64,000 bases of DNA from Gallionella sp. (GCA_028714075.1 JAQTMZ010000003.1:186001-250000), one strand, 5' to 3'. Positions 30,014 through 38,785 are shown, counted from the stretch's first letter. The notes: generated from the letters alone by a model not told the origin. A program made the numbers and translations.

Positions 30014-30631
30014 TTACTCCGGGTGTTGTAACTGGTTAATGAGGGTCTGATAGCGGGTTAATTGTGCGGCGCAGCGCAGTTTGGCGGAAAGCACCACGGC
30101 ATTCAGTTCGCGCAATGCCTCATTCAGATTGTCGTTGATGATAACATAATCGAACTCGGCGACATGGGCGACATCCTCGCGCACCGCCGCCATACGCTTG
30201 GCGATCACCTCTTCATTGTCCTTGCCGCGCCCTTTCAGGCGCTGTTCCAGCGCCTCCAGGGACGGCGGCAGGATGAAAATGCTGATGCATTTTGGAAACA
30301 AGCGGCGCACTTGCGCCGCGCCCTGCCAGTCGATTTCCAGAAGGACATCGCGCCCCTCGGCATTTTTCTGGCTGATCCAGGTTTGCGATGTGCCGTAAAA
30401 ATTGCCGTAGACTTCCGCGCTTTCCAGAAATTCGCCGCGTTTCGCCATCGCGAGAAAAGTCTCGCGGCTGACAAAATGATAAGCCTTGCCGTCCTGCTCT
30501 CCCGGGCGCGGGTCGCGCGTGGTGTAGGAAACCGACAAATCGATCTGCGGGTTGATGTTGAGCAGGGCATGTACCAGGCTGGTTTTTCCCGCACCGGAAG
30601 GCGCGCTGATGACGAATAAATTTCCCGACAT
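30014..30631 (-). CDS. gmk: Guanylate kinase
   Basis: Kinase of 205 residues that makes GDP from GMP. The P-loop SAPSGAGKTS is at the N-terminus, followed by the GMP-binding SYTTRDPRPGEQDG segment and the lid region. Length is standard. It is the first gene of a gmk-rpoZ-spoT unit linking purine nucleotide supply to the stringent response, and it follows yicC by 15 bases. Confidence 0.97.
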   Translation of the reverse strand: MSGNLFVISAPSGAGKTSLVHALLNINPQIDLSVSYTTRDPRPGEQDGKAYHFVSRETFLAMAKRGEFLESAEVYGNFYGTSQTWISQKNAEGRDVLLEIDWQGAAQVRRLFPKCISIFILPPSLEALEQRLKGRGKDNEEVIAKRMAAVREDVAHVAEFDYVIINDNLNEALRELNAVVLSAKLRCAAQLTRYQTLINQLQHPE

Positions 30632-30646
30632 GATTTACTCCCGAAC

Positions 30647-31525
30647 TTACTCCAGATTTTGAATTTGTTCGCGCATTTGCTCGATGAGTATTTTCATCTC
30701 CATCGCGTTGCGCGACACTTCCGCATCCACCGATTTTGAGCCGAGGGTGTTGGCTTCGCGGTTCAGTTCCTGCATCAGAAAATCCAGCCGCTTGCCCACC
30801 GCGCCGCCCTGCGCAAGGATGCGGCGCATTTCGGTGAGATGGCTGGCCAGCCGCGACAATTCTTCATCGACATCGATCTTGCTGGCGAACAGCGTGATTT
30901 CCTGGCGGATGCGCTCGTCCCATATATCCTGGGTTACGGCATTCTGGAGCGCATCGCGCAGCCGCGCGGTGAGCTTTTGTTCGTAAGCGGCGACTGCGGC
31001 GGGAACATGCGGCATCACGCCGCTGCGCAACGCTTCGATCTTGTCCACGCGCTGCAACAAAAAATCTTTGAGCTTCTCGCCTTCGCGCGCGCGCGACGCG
31101 GAGAATTCCTGCAATACCTCCTGCAACAGGTCGAGCAACGCGGCGCGCAGTTCGTCGGCGGATACGCCGGGCGTTTCCAGAACGCCGCTCCAGCGCAGCA
31201 CATCGGCCACACTCAGGCTGCGCGCATCGGGCAGGGCGGTTTGCACTTCGTTGTTCCATGCGGCAAGTTGCTGCAGCAGGCCGCGATTCAGCGCCGCACC
31301 GCTTTGTGCGCCGCGCGCCGCATAGTTGATGCGGCATTCCACCTTGCCGCGCTGCAACTGCGCGGAAATCGCTTCGCGCAGCGCGCCTTCAAAGCCGCGC
31401 AATTCGTCCGGCATGCGCAACTGGACGTCCAGATAGCGATGGTTTACGGCGCGTAATTCCAGCGTCAGCGAGCCGCTGTCGAGTTCCGCGCTGGCGGTGG
31501 CATAGCCGGTCATGCTTAGAATCAT
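30647..31525 (-). CDS. yicC: YicC family endoribonuclease-like protein
   Basis: Protein of 292 residues from the ATG at 31525, giving MILSMTGYA, the invariant start of YicC proteins. It contains the N-terminal YicC domain and the C-terminal DUF1732-type domain ending GSKSVDAEVSRNAMEMKILIEQMREQIQN. E. coli YicC is reported as an endoribonuclease that affects small RNA turnover. The yicC-gmk order is widely conserved. The frame could open 13 codons earlier but without support. Confidence 0.93.
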   Translation of the reverse strand: MILSMTGYATASAELDSGSLTLELRAVNHRYLDVQLRMPDELRGFEGALREAISAQLQRGKVECRINYAARGAQSGAALNRGLLQQLAAWNNEVQTALPDARSLSVADVLRWSGVLETPGVSADELRAALLDLLQEVLQEFSASRAREGEKLKDFLLQRVDKIEALRSGVMPHVPAAVAAYEQKLTARLRDALQNAVTQDIWDERIRQEITLFASKIDVDEELSRLASHLTEMRRILAQGGAVGKRLDFLMQELNREANTLGSKSVDAEVSRNAMEMKILIEQMREQIQNLE

Positions 31526-31603
31526 GGTAAAGGCACCAAATAAAAGGCTGTGCTGAAGCGGCACATTATATTACGATTGGGGTCTGTCAAATTTTGTTTG
31601 CCC

Positions 31604-32407
31604 ATGAATTTCTCGATATACCAGGCCAGCCACATCGGCAACCGCAAATATAATCAGGATCGCGCCGCTTATGCCTACAGCAGCGACGCATTGCTATTGG
31701 TGCTGGCGGACGGCATGGGCGGGCATTTGCACGGCGAGCTGGCCGCGGATTTGATTATCGAGACTTTTGTCGAATCGTTCGGCCGGGATGCGCAACCGCG
31801 CATCGCCGACCCCAAAGAGTTTATTCTGGGCACCATGCGCCACGCCCACGAGCGTATCGTGAACCTTGTGCACGATAAGGCATTGGGTAATGCCCCCGGG
31901 TCGACATGCGTGGCCGCGCTGATTCAGGATGGCAAGATATATTGGGGGCATGCCGGCGACTCGCGCCTTTACATGCTGCGCGACGGCGCGGTATTGGCCA
32001 AAACGCGCGATCACTCGATGGTGCAGCAGTGGCTTGAGTGGGGTACGATTTCTGCCGAGGAAGCGCGTGTCCACCCGCAGCGCAACCAGATCACCAATTG
32101 TCTCGGCGGCCACCAGGACATGTTTTACATGGAACCCGGTGAACCCGCCGCGCTGCAATCCGGCGATGTGTTGCTGCTCGGCAGCGATGGCCTGTGGGGG
32201 CCGTTTGCCGATGAGGAATTCGCCAAGGCATTTGCCGCAAAATCCGTCTCCGAGGCGCTGGATAATCTCGTCGTGCGCGCCCTGGAGCGCGAAAACGGCA
32301 AGTCCGACAACATCACCGGCATAGCGGTGCGCTGGGGCGAGGGCGAAGCGGCACACGATACCGCCCAGCCCGTCTGCCATATTCTGGAAATTTCCACTCC
32401 CCCTTAA
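31604..32407 (+). CDS. PP2C-type serine/threonine protein phosphatase
   Basis: Cytoplasmic Mn/Mg-dependent phosphatase of 267 residues from the ATG at 31604 (MNFSIYQASHIGNRKYNQDR). The metal-binding motifs are present: NQDR, LADGMGGH, GDSRLYML, SDGLWG and SDNITGIAV. The frame opens 18 codons earlier, but those codons cross the divergent promoter region and do not match the family. No partner Hanks-type kinase is in the window. It is divergent from yicC and precedes rph by 21 bases. Confidence 0.93.
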   Translation: MNFSIYQASHIGNRKYNQDRAAYAYSSDALLLVLADGMGGHLHGELAADLIIETFVESFGRDAQPRIADPKEFILGTMRHAHERIVNLVHDKALGNAPGSTCVAALIQDGKIYWGHAGDSRLYMLRDGAVLAKTRDHSMVQQWLEWGTISAEEARVHPQRNQITNCLGGHQDMFYMEPGEPAALQSGDVLLLGSDGLWGPFADEEFAKAFAAKSVSEALDNLVVRALERENGKSDNITGIAVRWGEGEAAHDTAQPVCHILEISTPP

Positions 32408-32428
32408 CCACTTTATCGAGTATTCATC

Positions 32429-33145
32429 ATGCGCCCCAGCCAGAGATCGCCCAGTCAATTACGCACCATCCGTATCACTCGCGGCTACACCAAACACGCC
32501 GAAGGCTCGGTGCTGATCGAATGTGGCGACACCAGAGTGATCTGCACCGCCAGCGTCGAAGAGCGCGTGCCACCGCATAAAAAAGGCAGCGGCGAAGGGT
32601 GGGTGACGGCGGAATACGGCATGTTGCCGCGTTCCACCCATGAGCGCATGGGGCGCGAAGCGGCCAAGGGCAAGCAATCCGGGCGCACCCAGGAAATCCA
32701 GCGCCTGATCGGGCGCAGCCTGCGCGCGGTGGTGGACTTGAAGAAACTCGGCGAGCGCACCATTCAAGTTGATTGTGATGTGATCCAGGCCGATGGCGGC
32801 ACGCGCACCGCCAGCATCACCGGCGCATTCGTCGCGCTGCACGACGCGGTGAGCGGCTTGCTGGGCAAGGAGCTGATCAAGGAAACCCCGCTCAAGGATT
32901 TCATCGCCGCGATCTCGGTCGGCATCTATCAGGGCGTGCCGGTGCTCGACCTCGATTATGTCGAAGACTCCGCCTGCGACACCGACATGAATGTGGTGAT
33001 GCTGGGCAACGGCCACTTCGTCGAAGTGCAGGGCACCGCCGAAGGCCACGCGTTCTCGCGTGAAGAAATGGATACGCTGCTGGAACTGGCGAAGTCCGGT
33101 ATCGAACAGCTGATCGGGATGCAGCGCGCGGCACTGGCAAAATAA
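32429..33145 (+). CDS. rph: Ribonuclease PH
   Basis: Phosphate-dependent 3'-5' exoribonuclease of 238 residues that trims tRNA 3' ends. The N-terminus [12 protein letters not shown] and the stretch [20 protein letters not shown] are diagnostic. The C-terminus is full length, unlike the frameshifted E. coli K-12 copy. It lies between the PP2C phosphatase gene and rdgB; rph-rdgB adjacency is common. Confidence 0.97.
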   Translation: MRPSQRSPSQLRTIRITRGYTKHAEGSVLIECGDTRVICTASVEERVPPHKKGSGEGWVTAEYGMLPRSTHERMGREAAKGKQSGRTQEIQRLIGRSLRAVVDLKKLGERTIQVDCDVIQADGGTRTASITGAFVALHDAVSGLLGKELIKETPLKDFIAAISVGIYQGVPVLDLDYVEDSACDTDMNVVMLGNGHFVEVQGTAEGHAFSREEMDTLLELAKSGIEQLIGMQRAALAK

Positions 33146-33163
33146 ACCCGGAAAAGCATCTGC

Positions 33164-33244
33164 CCGCAGATTACACAGATTCACGCAGATTATCTGGCCG
33201 AAACAATAGAGATTTTCAATCTATTTAATCTGTGTAATCTGCGG
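33164..33244. repeat. Dispersed inverted repeat between rph and rdgB
   Basis: Two perfect 18-base arms, CCGCAGATTACACAGATT (33164-33181) and its complement (33227-33244), enclose about 45 bases that include a further half copy. A close relative lies at 35919-35974. The element can form a strong hairpin after rph. Confidence 0.75.
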
Positions 33245-33274
33245 ACAAAAAGATTTTCAGGACGTTACATAAAC

Positions 33275-33865
33275 ATGCAAAAACTCGTCATCGCCTCCAA
33301 CAACCCCGGCAAGCTGCGCGAGTTCCAGTTCCTGTTGCAGCCGCTCGGCATCGAGGTGCTGACGCAGGCGCAACTCGGTATCGCAGAGGCCGCAGAACCG
33401 CACTACACCTTCATCGAAAACGCCCTCGCTAAAGCGCGCCATGTCAGTTGCCTGAGCGGGCTGCCAGCGCTGGCGGACGATTCCGGTATCTGCGTGGAAG
33501 CCTTGGGCGGCGCGCCCGGCGTGCTGTCCGCGCGCTATGCCGGAGACGATCCGAAGTCCGACCGGCGCAACAACGAAAAACTGTTGCAGGAAATGCAAGG
33601 CGTGGCGGATCGCCGCGCGCATTACTACTGCGTGCTGGTGCTGCTGCACCACGCCGGCGACCCGCAACCGCTGATCGCCGAAGGCGAATGGCACGGCGAG
33701 ATCGCGCATGAAGAGCGCGGCGACGGCGGCTTCGGCTACGACCCGCTGTTCTGGTTGCCGGAGCTCGGCAAGATGAGCGCGGAACTGGAGCGCGAACAAA
33801 AACATGCCATCAGCCATCGCGGCAAGGCGTTAAGAGCGCTGCTGGAGAAGCTGAAAATTTCGTAG
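33275..33865 (+). CDS. rdgB: XTP/dITP diphosphatase (non-canonical purine NTP pyrophosphatase)
   Basis: Ham1/RdgB family enzyme of 196 residues that removes dITP and XTP from the nucleotide pool. The N-terminal SNNPGKLREF and the later DDSGICVEALGGAPGV and GDGGFGYDPLFW motifs are complete. It precedes hemW by 38 bases on the same strand, a common pairing. Confidence 0.97.
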   Translation: MQKLVIASNNPGKLREFQFLLQPLGIEVLTQAQLGIAEAAEPHYTFIENALAKARHVSCLSGLPALADDSGICVEALGGAPGVLSARYAGDDPKSDRRNNEKLLQEMQGVADRRAHYYCVLVLLHHAGDPQPLIAEGEWHGEIAHEERGDGGFGYDPLFWLPELGKMSAELEREQKHAISHRGKALRALLEKLKIS

Positions 33866-33903
33866 GGCGCGCGGCTCAGCGCACCTCTGCAAGACCAACA
33901 TTC

Positions 33904-35136
33904 ATGGCCACCCACCCCCTGCAACCCACCGCCCTCAAATCGCAGGCGATAAATTTTAAGGCGCTGCCGCCGCTGTCGCTGTATATCCATATTCCATGGT
34001 GCGTGCGCAAATGTCCGTATTGCGACTTCAATTCGCATGAAATTAAAAGGACTCCCTCTCCCTCGAAGGGAGAGGGCTGGGGAGAGGGTGGAATTGAACA
34101 ACAATACGTCGCGGCGCTGATCCGCGACCTGGAGCTGGCCCTGCCGCTGATCTGGGGACGCAAGGTGTATACGGTGTTCTTCGGCGGCGGCACGCCCAGC
34201 CTGTTGAGCGGCGAGAGTGTCGCGGAGATTCTGCGCAACGTGCGCATGCTGCTGCCGCTCGATCTCGGCGCGGAGATTACGCTGGAGGCCAATCCCGGCA
34301 CGGTGGAAGCGGCACGCTTCGCGGCGTATCGCGACGCGGGCGTGAACCGTCTGTCGCTGGGCATCCAGAGTTTCAACGATGCGCATCTGCAAGCGCTGGG
34401 GCGCATCCACAGCGCCGATGAGGCCAGACGTGCGATTGAAATTGCGCGGCAGCATTTCGACAATATCAATCTCGACCTGATGTATGCGCTGCCGAGCCAA
34501 TCTTTGGAGCAAGCGTTGCAGGATGTGCAGACCGCGCTGTCGTTCGCGCCGCAACACCTGTCCTGCTACCACCTGACGCTGGAACCGAACACGCTGTTCC
34601 ACCTCAATCCTCCCTCGCTGCCGGACGACGACGCGAGCAGCGACATGCAGCAGCGCATCGAGGAGCTGCTGGCGGCGCACGGCTACCAGCACTACGAGAC
34701 TTCCGCTTTCGCGCAACCGAATCGCCGCGCCAAACACAATCTCAACTACTGGCAGTTCGGCGATTATCTCGGCATCGGCGCGGGCGCGCACAGCAAGCTG
34801 AGTTTTCCCGATAAGGTGATTCGCCAAGCGCGCCACAAACAGCCGCAGACCTATATGGAACAGGTGGCAAAAGGTGCGCCGCTGCACAGTGAACATGACG
34901 TGCCGCGCGACGAACTGGCATTCGAGTTCATGATGAATGCGCTGCGCCTGAACGAAGGCTTCGCCAGCGTGTTGTTCCAGGAGCGCACCAGCCTGCCGCT
35001 GGCCATTATTCGCCGCGAACTGGATGATGCCGAGAAGCGCGGGCTGTTATTCCGCGATCATCAGCGCATTGCACCGACGCAGATGGGGCAACGGTTTTTG
35101 AATGATCTGCTGGAGATATTCCTGGTTAATAAATGA
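33904..35136 (+). CDS. hemW: Radical SAM haem chaperone HemW
   Basis: Protein of 410 residues, coproporphyrinogen-oxidase-like family. The radical SAM cluster cysteines C33, C37 and C40 (CVRKCPYC) are intact, and GGGTPSLLS and the C-terminal HemN domain (LAFEFMMNALRLNEGF) follow. These HemN-like proteins bind and hand over haem rather than oxidising coproporphyrinogen. Residues about 50-63 (TPSPSKGEGWGEGG) are encoded by a copy of a CCCTCTCCC palindrome inserted in frame; see the repeat at 34054. The insert lies in the loop after the cluster motif and the frame stays open, so the protein is probably still made. Confidence 0.93.
   Translation: MATHPLQPTALKSQAINFKALPPLSLYIHIPWCVRKCPYCDFNSHEIKRTPSPSKGEGWGEGGIEQQYVAALIRDLELALPLIWGRKVYTVFFGGGTPSLLSGESVAEILRNVRMLLPLDLGAEITLEANPGTVEAARFAAYRDAGVNRLSLGIQSFNDAHLQALGRIHSADEARRAIEIARQHFDNINLDLMYALPSQSLEQALQDVQTALSFAPQHLSCYHLTLEPNTLFHLNPPSLPDDDASSDMQQRIEELLAAHGYQHYETSAFAQPNRRAKHNLNYWQFGDYLGIGAGAHSKLSFPDKVIRQARHKQPQTYMEQVAKGAPLHSEHDVPRDELAFEFMMNALRLNEGFASVLFQERTSLPLAIIRRELDDAEKRGLLFRDHQRIAPTQMGQRFLNDLLEIFLVNK
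34054..34090. repeat. Palindromic repeat inserted within hemW
   Basis: CCCTCTCCC and GGGAGAGGG form a nine-base stem, followed by GGGGAGAGGG. The copies at 48694-48751 and 51430-51453 belong to the same family. Here the copy lies inside a reading frame and its length is compatible with translation through it. Confidence 0.8.
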
Positions 35137-35140
35137 TGTT

Positions 35141-35195
35141 GTAGGAGCGGGCCATGCCCGCGATAGCGATGTTCGCGGGCATGGCTCGCTCCTAC
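35141..35195. repeat. REP-type hairpin between hemW and trmB
   Basis: GTAGGAGCGGGCCATGCCCG (from 35141) and its near-perfect complement (35173-35195) form a stem of about 23 bp, followed by a run of A/T. This matches the GTAGGAGCGGG-type REP sequences seen in many proteobacteria. Placed between convergent genes, it can act as a two-way terminator. Confidence 0.8.
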
Positions 35196-35204
35196 AAAAA
35201 CACC

Positions 35205-35894
35205 TTATTTTTTGCGCCGGAACACCAAGTCCCAAACCCCGTGCCCCAAGTTGATGCCGCGTTTCTCGAACTTGGTGAGCGGGCGATAGGCGGGGCGCGG
35301 CGCATAATCTGCCGCCGTGTTTTCCAACAACGGCTCCGCGCTCAACACCGTCAAGACCTGTTCGGCATAGTCCTGCCAGTCGGTCGCGACATGGATGTAG
35401 CCGCCGGGTTTGAGCTTCTGCACCAGTTGCGCGATGAACGGCGCCTGGATCAGGCGGCGCTTGTTGTGGCGCGCCTTGTGCCACGGGTCGGGGAAAAAAA
35501 TATGCACGCCGTCCAGCGTCGCATCGCCGAGCATGTCGCGCAGCACTTCCACAGCATCGTGCTTAATAATGCGGATGTTGCCGATCTGTTGCGCGTCGAT
35601 CAGCTTGAGCAGGTTGCCCACGCCGGGGGTATGCACCTCCAGCGCGAGGTAGTCGTTCTCGGGGTGCGCCAGCGCGATGGTCGCGGTGCTGTCGCCCATG
35701 CCGAAACCGATCTCCAGTATCTTCGGCGCAGTGCGCTCGAAGGCCTGATTCAGGTCGAGCGGCTGCGTTGAATATGGGATGCCGAAGCGCGGCAGCAACG
35801 TGTCGCAGGCGCGTTGCTGCGCGGGCGAGACGCGGCCCTGGCGCAGCACGAAACTGCGGATGTGCCTGTTTTTGAGTTCGGATGGATTGGTCAT
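35205..35894 (-). CDS. trmB: tRNA (guanine-N7-)-methyltransferase
   Basis: SAM-dependent methylase of 229 residues that makes m7G46 in tRNA. The SAM-binding [11 protein letters not shown] and the catalytic region [16 protein letters not shown] are intact. The N-terminal extension [12 protein letters not shown] is usual for the family. It follows thiS and thiG on the same strand, a gene order common in betaproteobacteria. Confidence 0.97.
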   Translation of the reverse strand: MTNPSELKNRHIRSFVLRQGRVSPAQQRACDTLLPRFGIPYSTQPLDLNQAFERTAPKILEIGFGMGDSTATIALAHPENDYLALEVHTPGVGNLLKLIDAQQIGNIRIIKHDAVEVLRDMLGDATLDGVHIFFPDPWHKARHNKRRLIQAPFIAQLVQKLKPGGYIHVATDWQDYAEQVLTVLSAEPLLENTAADYAPRPAYRPLTKFEKRGINLGHGVWDLVFRRKK

Positions 35895-35918
35895 GGCGTT
35901 AAAGAAACAATGACTGTC

Positions 35919-35974
35919 CGCAGATTACGCAGATTTTTCCCGGTTTTTAATCTGTTTAATCTGCGTAATCTGCG
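35919..35974. repeat. Dispersed inverted repeat between thiG and trmB
   Basis: CGCAGATTACGCAGATT (35919-35935) and its exact complement (35958-35974) are the arms of a hairpin of the same family as 33164-33244. It fills most of the thiG-trmB gap. Confidence 0.75.
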
Positions 35975-35989
35975 AAAGAAGGTTTTGAT

Positions 35990-36784
35990 TTAGCTGTGCG
36001 TTGAGCCGATGATTCCTGCTGTCGGCGAACTCGGGCTGGCGCTGTACAGTTTCTTCGGCATGCGCCCGGCGAGATAAGCCTCGCGCCCGGCTTCCACGGC
36101 CTTCCTCATCGCGCCGGCCATCAGCACCGGCTGTTGCGCGGCGGCGATCGCGGTGTTCATTAGCACGCCGTCGCAGCCTAGCTCCATCGCGATGGCGGCA
36201 TCCGATGCGGTGCCGACGCCGGCATCGACGATTACCGGCACCTGCACGCGCTCCATGATGAGTTGCAAATTCCACGGATTGAGGATGCCCATGCCGGAGC
36301 CGATCAGCGACGCCAGCGGCATGATCGCCACGCAGCCGATGTCCTCCAGTTGCTTGGCGATGATCGGGTCGTCCGAGGTATAGACCATCACCTGAAAGCC
36401 TTCCGCTACCAGCGTCTTCGCGGCGGCCACGGTTTCGATCACGTTCGGGTACAGCGACTGCGGGTCGCCCAGCACTTCCAGCTTGACCAGGCTGTGCCCC
36501 TCCAGTAATTCGCGCGCCAGACGCAGCGTGCGCACCGCATCGGCGGCGCTGTAACAACCGGCCGTGTTGGGCAGCAGCGTATATTGCGACGGCGGCAGAA
36601 TCTCCAGCAGACTCGGTTCGTTGGGGTTCTGCCCGATGTTGCTGCGCCGGATCGCGATGGTGACGATCTCCGCGCCGCTGGCATCGACCGCCGCCTTGGT
36701 CTCGGCGAAATCCTTGTATTTTCCCGTGCCGACCAGCAGCCGGGATGAGTAGCTTTTGCCCGCGATAACCAGATTTTCGTTCAT
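35990..36784 (-). CDS. thiG: Thiazole synthase
   Basis: Enzyme of 264 residues that forms the thiazole phosphate of thiamin from deoxyxylulose phosphate, dehydroglycine and ThiS thiocarboxylate. The N-terminal [19 protein letters not shown] and the phosphate-binding [14 protein letters not shown] are characteristic. I chose the ATG at 36784 because AAGGAA lies upstream; an ATG six codons earlier has none. ThiS is encoded just upstream. Confidence 0.96.
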   Translation of the reverse strand: MNENLVIAGKSYSSRLLVGTGKYKDFAETKAAVDASGAEIVTIAIRRSNIGQNPNEPSLLEILPPSQYTLLPNTAGCYSAADAVRTLRLARELLEGHSLVKLEVLGDPQSLYPNVIETVAAAKTLVAEGFQVMVYTSDDPIIAKQLEDIGCVAIMPLASLIGSGMGILNPWNLQLIMERVQVPVIVDAGVGTASDAAIAMELGCDGVLMNTAIAAAQQPVLMAGAMRKAVEAGREAYLAGRMPKKLYSASPSSPTAGIIGSTHS

Positions 36785-36829
36785 TCTATTTTCCTTGTTC
36801 ATACAGTTGCTGTTTGCTTAATAATAATT

Positions 36830-36900
36830 CCGTTCGCCCTGAGCCTGTCGAAGGGTCTTGGGTGAGTGGCGGGTGGTTCGACTAGCTCACCACGAACGGT
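36830..36900. repeat. Dispersed palindrome of the CCTGAGCCTGTCGAAGG type
   Basis: CCGTTCGCCCTGAGCCTGTC (from 36830) and the complementary CACCACGAACGG end (to 36899) enclose a TTCGACTAGCTC arm. This repeat wording is frequent in beta- and alphaproteobacterial intergenic DNA. It lies between thiS and thiG. Confidence 0.7.
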
Positions 36901-36918
36901 TAAGTGAGTGGTATCAGG

Positions 36919-37122
36919 CTAACCGCCGCCCACCGCCACGACCACTTCCAGCCTGTCGCCCTCCGCCAACTGCTCCGTGGCAAATGCGCTGCGCGGCACG
37001 ATCTCGCCGTTGCGTTCCAGCGCGATGCGCTTGCCGACCAAGCCCATCTCTGCGATGAGCGCGGCAATGCTGGTGGAGCTGGGAAGCTGGCGTGCTACGC
37101 CGTTGATGCTGACCGTTATCAC
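36919..37122 (-). CDS. thiS: Sulfur carrier protein ThiS
   Basis: Ubiquitin-like protein of 67 residues ending in the Gly-Gly tail that is thiocarboxylated to carry sulfur to thiazole synthase. MITVSINGVARQLP at the start and AVGGG at the end fit the family. It is upstream of thiG on the same strand, separated by a repeat. Confidence 0.95.
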   Translation of the reverse strand: MITVSINGVARQLPSSTSIAALIAEMGLVGKRIALERNGEIVPRSAFATEQLAEGDRLEVVVAVGGG

Positions 37123-37197
37123 TTTGTGATTCTCTCTCGGGGGGACTCTCTGAATTGCCGATGACCGTGTTAAAATGCGCGTCGTATTCTACTACAT

Positions 37198-37271
37198 GCG
37201 GGTGTAGTTCAATGGTAGAACGGCAGCTTCCCAAGCTGCATACGAGGGTTCGATCCCCTTCACCCGCTCCA
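37198..37271 (+). tRNA. tRNA-Gly (CCC anticodon)
   Basis: A complete cloverleaf: acceptor arm GCGGGTG/CACCCGC, D arm with AATGGTAG, anticodon stem GCAGC/GCTGC around loop TTCCCAA, and T arm GGGTTCGATCCCC. The anticodon is CCC, reading GGG. The CCA end is encoded. It lies divergent to thiS and directly precedes a small accessory patch. Confidence 0.96.
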
Positions 37272-37331
37272 GTTGCGCTGCTTTAGTAGTGTGCTTGTAG
37301 AATCCACTTCGGTTCGAACAAGGGGTGTGCC

Positions 37332-37532
37332 ATGTTGAGTATAGAAAGTCTGACCCGCACAGAGAAGCTGCGCATGATGGAGGCGATCTGGGATGACTTG
37401 GCGCGCGATCCGGCAGCGCTCACCTCACCCGAATGGCATGCGCAGGCACTAAAAGACGCCGAACATGCACATACGGAAAATCAGGCCATGTTTGTGTCTT
37501 GGGATATCGCCAAGAAAAAACTGCGCGCCTGA
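37332..37532 (+). CDS. Addiction-module antitoxin-like small protein, toxin missing
   Basis: Protein of 66 residues with LTRTEKLRMMEAIWDDLARDP and SPEWHAQALKDAE, the pattern of the family annotated as putative addiction module component, whose partners are usually RelE/ParE-like toxins. GGGGTG lies about nine bases upstream of the ATG. No toxin frame follows in the next 180 bases, so it appears to be an orphan antitoxin. It lies 60 bases downstream of tRNA-Gly. Family assignment is by resemblance. Confidence 0.75.
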   Translation: MLSIESLTRTEKLRMMEAIWDDLARDPAALTSPEWHAQALKDAEHAHTENQAMFVSWDIAKKKLRA

Positions 37533-37692
37533 CTACTACCACCCTTTTCGCAGCATCTTCCCCTGCAAAATAGGCCTTTCGGCATATTGACCGTATGACA
37601 TGTGCGGGTTAGTGTGCACCCAAGCCGTTTGAGCGAAATTGAATCACCAAGTTTTATCCATTTACCCTGATAAAAGATTAGGTTCTTTATTA

Positions 37693-37713
37693 GGGGCTAC
37701 TTAACGTTATGCC
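37693..37713 (+). other. Integron attC-like right core site upstream of the cassette gene
   Basis: CTACTTAACGTTATGCC ends in AACGTTATGC, the L'-R' form of an attC site (consensus GTTRRRY, one mismatch). The start codon of the following gene lies only two bases later, a spacing typical of gene cassettes. The R' octamer GTTATGCC is the exact complement of GGCATAAC at 38738. Confidence 0.5.
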
Positions 37714-37715
37714 TC

Positions 37716-38744
37716 ATGACTAGCGGTTTTCCTACCTACACCCACGGCGCTAAACAAGGCGAGCGCGGCGTCAATCTCTTGTCTGGAATTGTCCATGACG
37801 AATTCGGCTGGCTATTTAAGCGCAACCACCAAGAACATGATTTCGGAATTGACGCCCATATTGAGGTAGTTCAAGACGACGGTGCGGTTACAGGTCAAAT
37901 GCTTGGCATCCAAATTAAGCACGGCGCATCTTTTACAAAGGAGAAGAATAGATGGGGGTATGTCTATCGCGGTGAGCTCAAGCACTTCAACTACCTATCG
38001 AACTACCCACTCCCGGTCATCATCGTCTTGTGTGACCCAGAATCGGGTGAGTGCTATTGGGAAACCTTCTCACCAGAAAAAACCACTCGCACCAAGAGTG
38101 GTTGGCACATGACAGTGCCACAAGAGAACGTGTTTCGCACGTCAAAGAAAGCTCTTCTTTCATTGCTTAGATCATCCCATGATGCACTCTCCGAACTTGA
38201 GGAGTACTGGGCGCTGAACAAAATGATCGTAGACGCATCACGCGTTTTCTACGCAATAGATATCGCTGAGGTTAGAAGTAAATCGGTTGTGCGCGTAAGG
38301 GATTTCATTAAACATCTTTGCACGACAAAGGAACTTGCCTACGAGTGCCAAGGTAAGATCGAGTTCACATTCTCAGGCTATGACGACGACCCGAGGGAGG
38401 TGTTCGAGATCGAAGAAGTCAGGCAGTATGTTGCTCTACTTGAACAGGCAATTCCGAATCTGCTGTTCTTCGCTGCCGCAGACTCCGCAAGGTCATCGCT
38501 CAGAATCATTGGGCTTTGTCTCACTGGCGTGTCATGGGAAAGTGATCGCTCGACGCGACAAGTTACTCGCAGGGTAATCATAGAAACTAAGGGCGTTGCC
38601 CAATTCCTAGAGCGGCAGTTCCCCGGGCTGAACGAGATGACTGAATGGCTCGGGATGTCGGAGGACCAGAATAGGCGCATCACCTACGCAGTTGCAAAGT
38701 GCGTTGGATTTTCTACACCAGAAGGTGGTGCCTATGAGGCATAA
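37716..38744 (+). CDS. DUF4365-like protein in an integron-cassette-like setting
   Basis: Protein of 342 residues. The N-terminal part (FGWLFKRNHQEHDFGIDAHI, then GIQIKHG) resembles the DUF4365 family, which has a PD-(D/E)xK nuclease-like layout: Asp46, Glu50 and Gln66-x-Lys68 are candidate catalytic residues. The C-terminal part has no clear assignment to me and resembles regions often fused to DUF4365. The DNA is visibly more AT-rich than its neighbours. The start lies two bases after one attC-like core and the stop TAA overlaps another, as in integron cassettes. A nuclease or defence role is inferred only. No integrase is in the window. Confidence 0.8.
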   Translation: MTSGFPTYTHGAKQGERGVNLLSGIVHDEFGWLFKRNHQEHDFGIDAHIEVVQDDGAVTGQMLGIQIKHGASFTKEKNRWGYVYRGELKHFNYLSNYPLPVIIVLCDPESGECYWETFSPEKTTRTKSGWHMTVPQENVFRTSKKALLSLLRSSHDALSELEEYWALNKMIVDASRVFYAIDIAEVRSKSVVRVRDFIKHLCTTKELAYECQGKIEFTFSGYDDDPREVFEIEEVRQYVALLEQAIPNLLFFAAADSARSSLRIIGLCLTGVSWESDRSTRQVTRRVIIETKGVAQFLERQFPGLNEMTEWLGMSEDQNRRITYAVAKCVGFSTPEGGAYEA

Positions 38745-38785
38745 CCCTTCGTTGTGGGGGATGCTCCAGCACCCCTGACTAGCAG
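38738..38785 (+). other. Integron attC-like left half site at the cassette 3' end
   Basis: GGCATAACCCTTCGTTG matches the start of many attC sites (R'' followed by CCTTCG). It overlaps the stop codon of the cassette gene. A small hairpin, GGGGATGCT against AGCACCCC, follows, but a terminal GTTRRRY is missing, so the site looks truncated or decayed. Confidence 0.5.

Noticed and set aside
33164-36900. Clustered repeats near rph, trmB and thiG as a CRISPR array or mobile element
   Set aside because: They are separate palindromes of different families, not regularly spaced direct repeats, and no cas or transposase gene is present.
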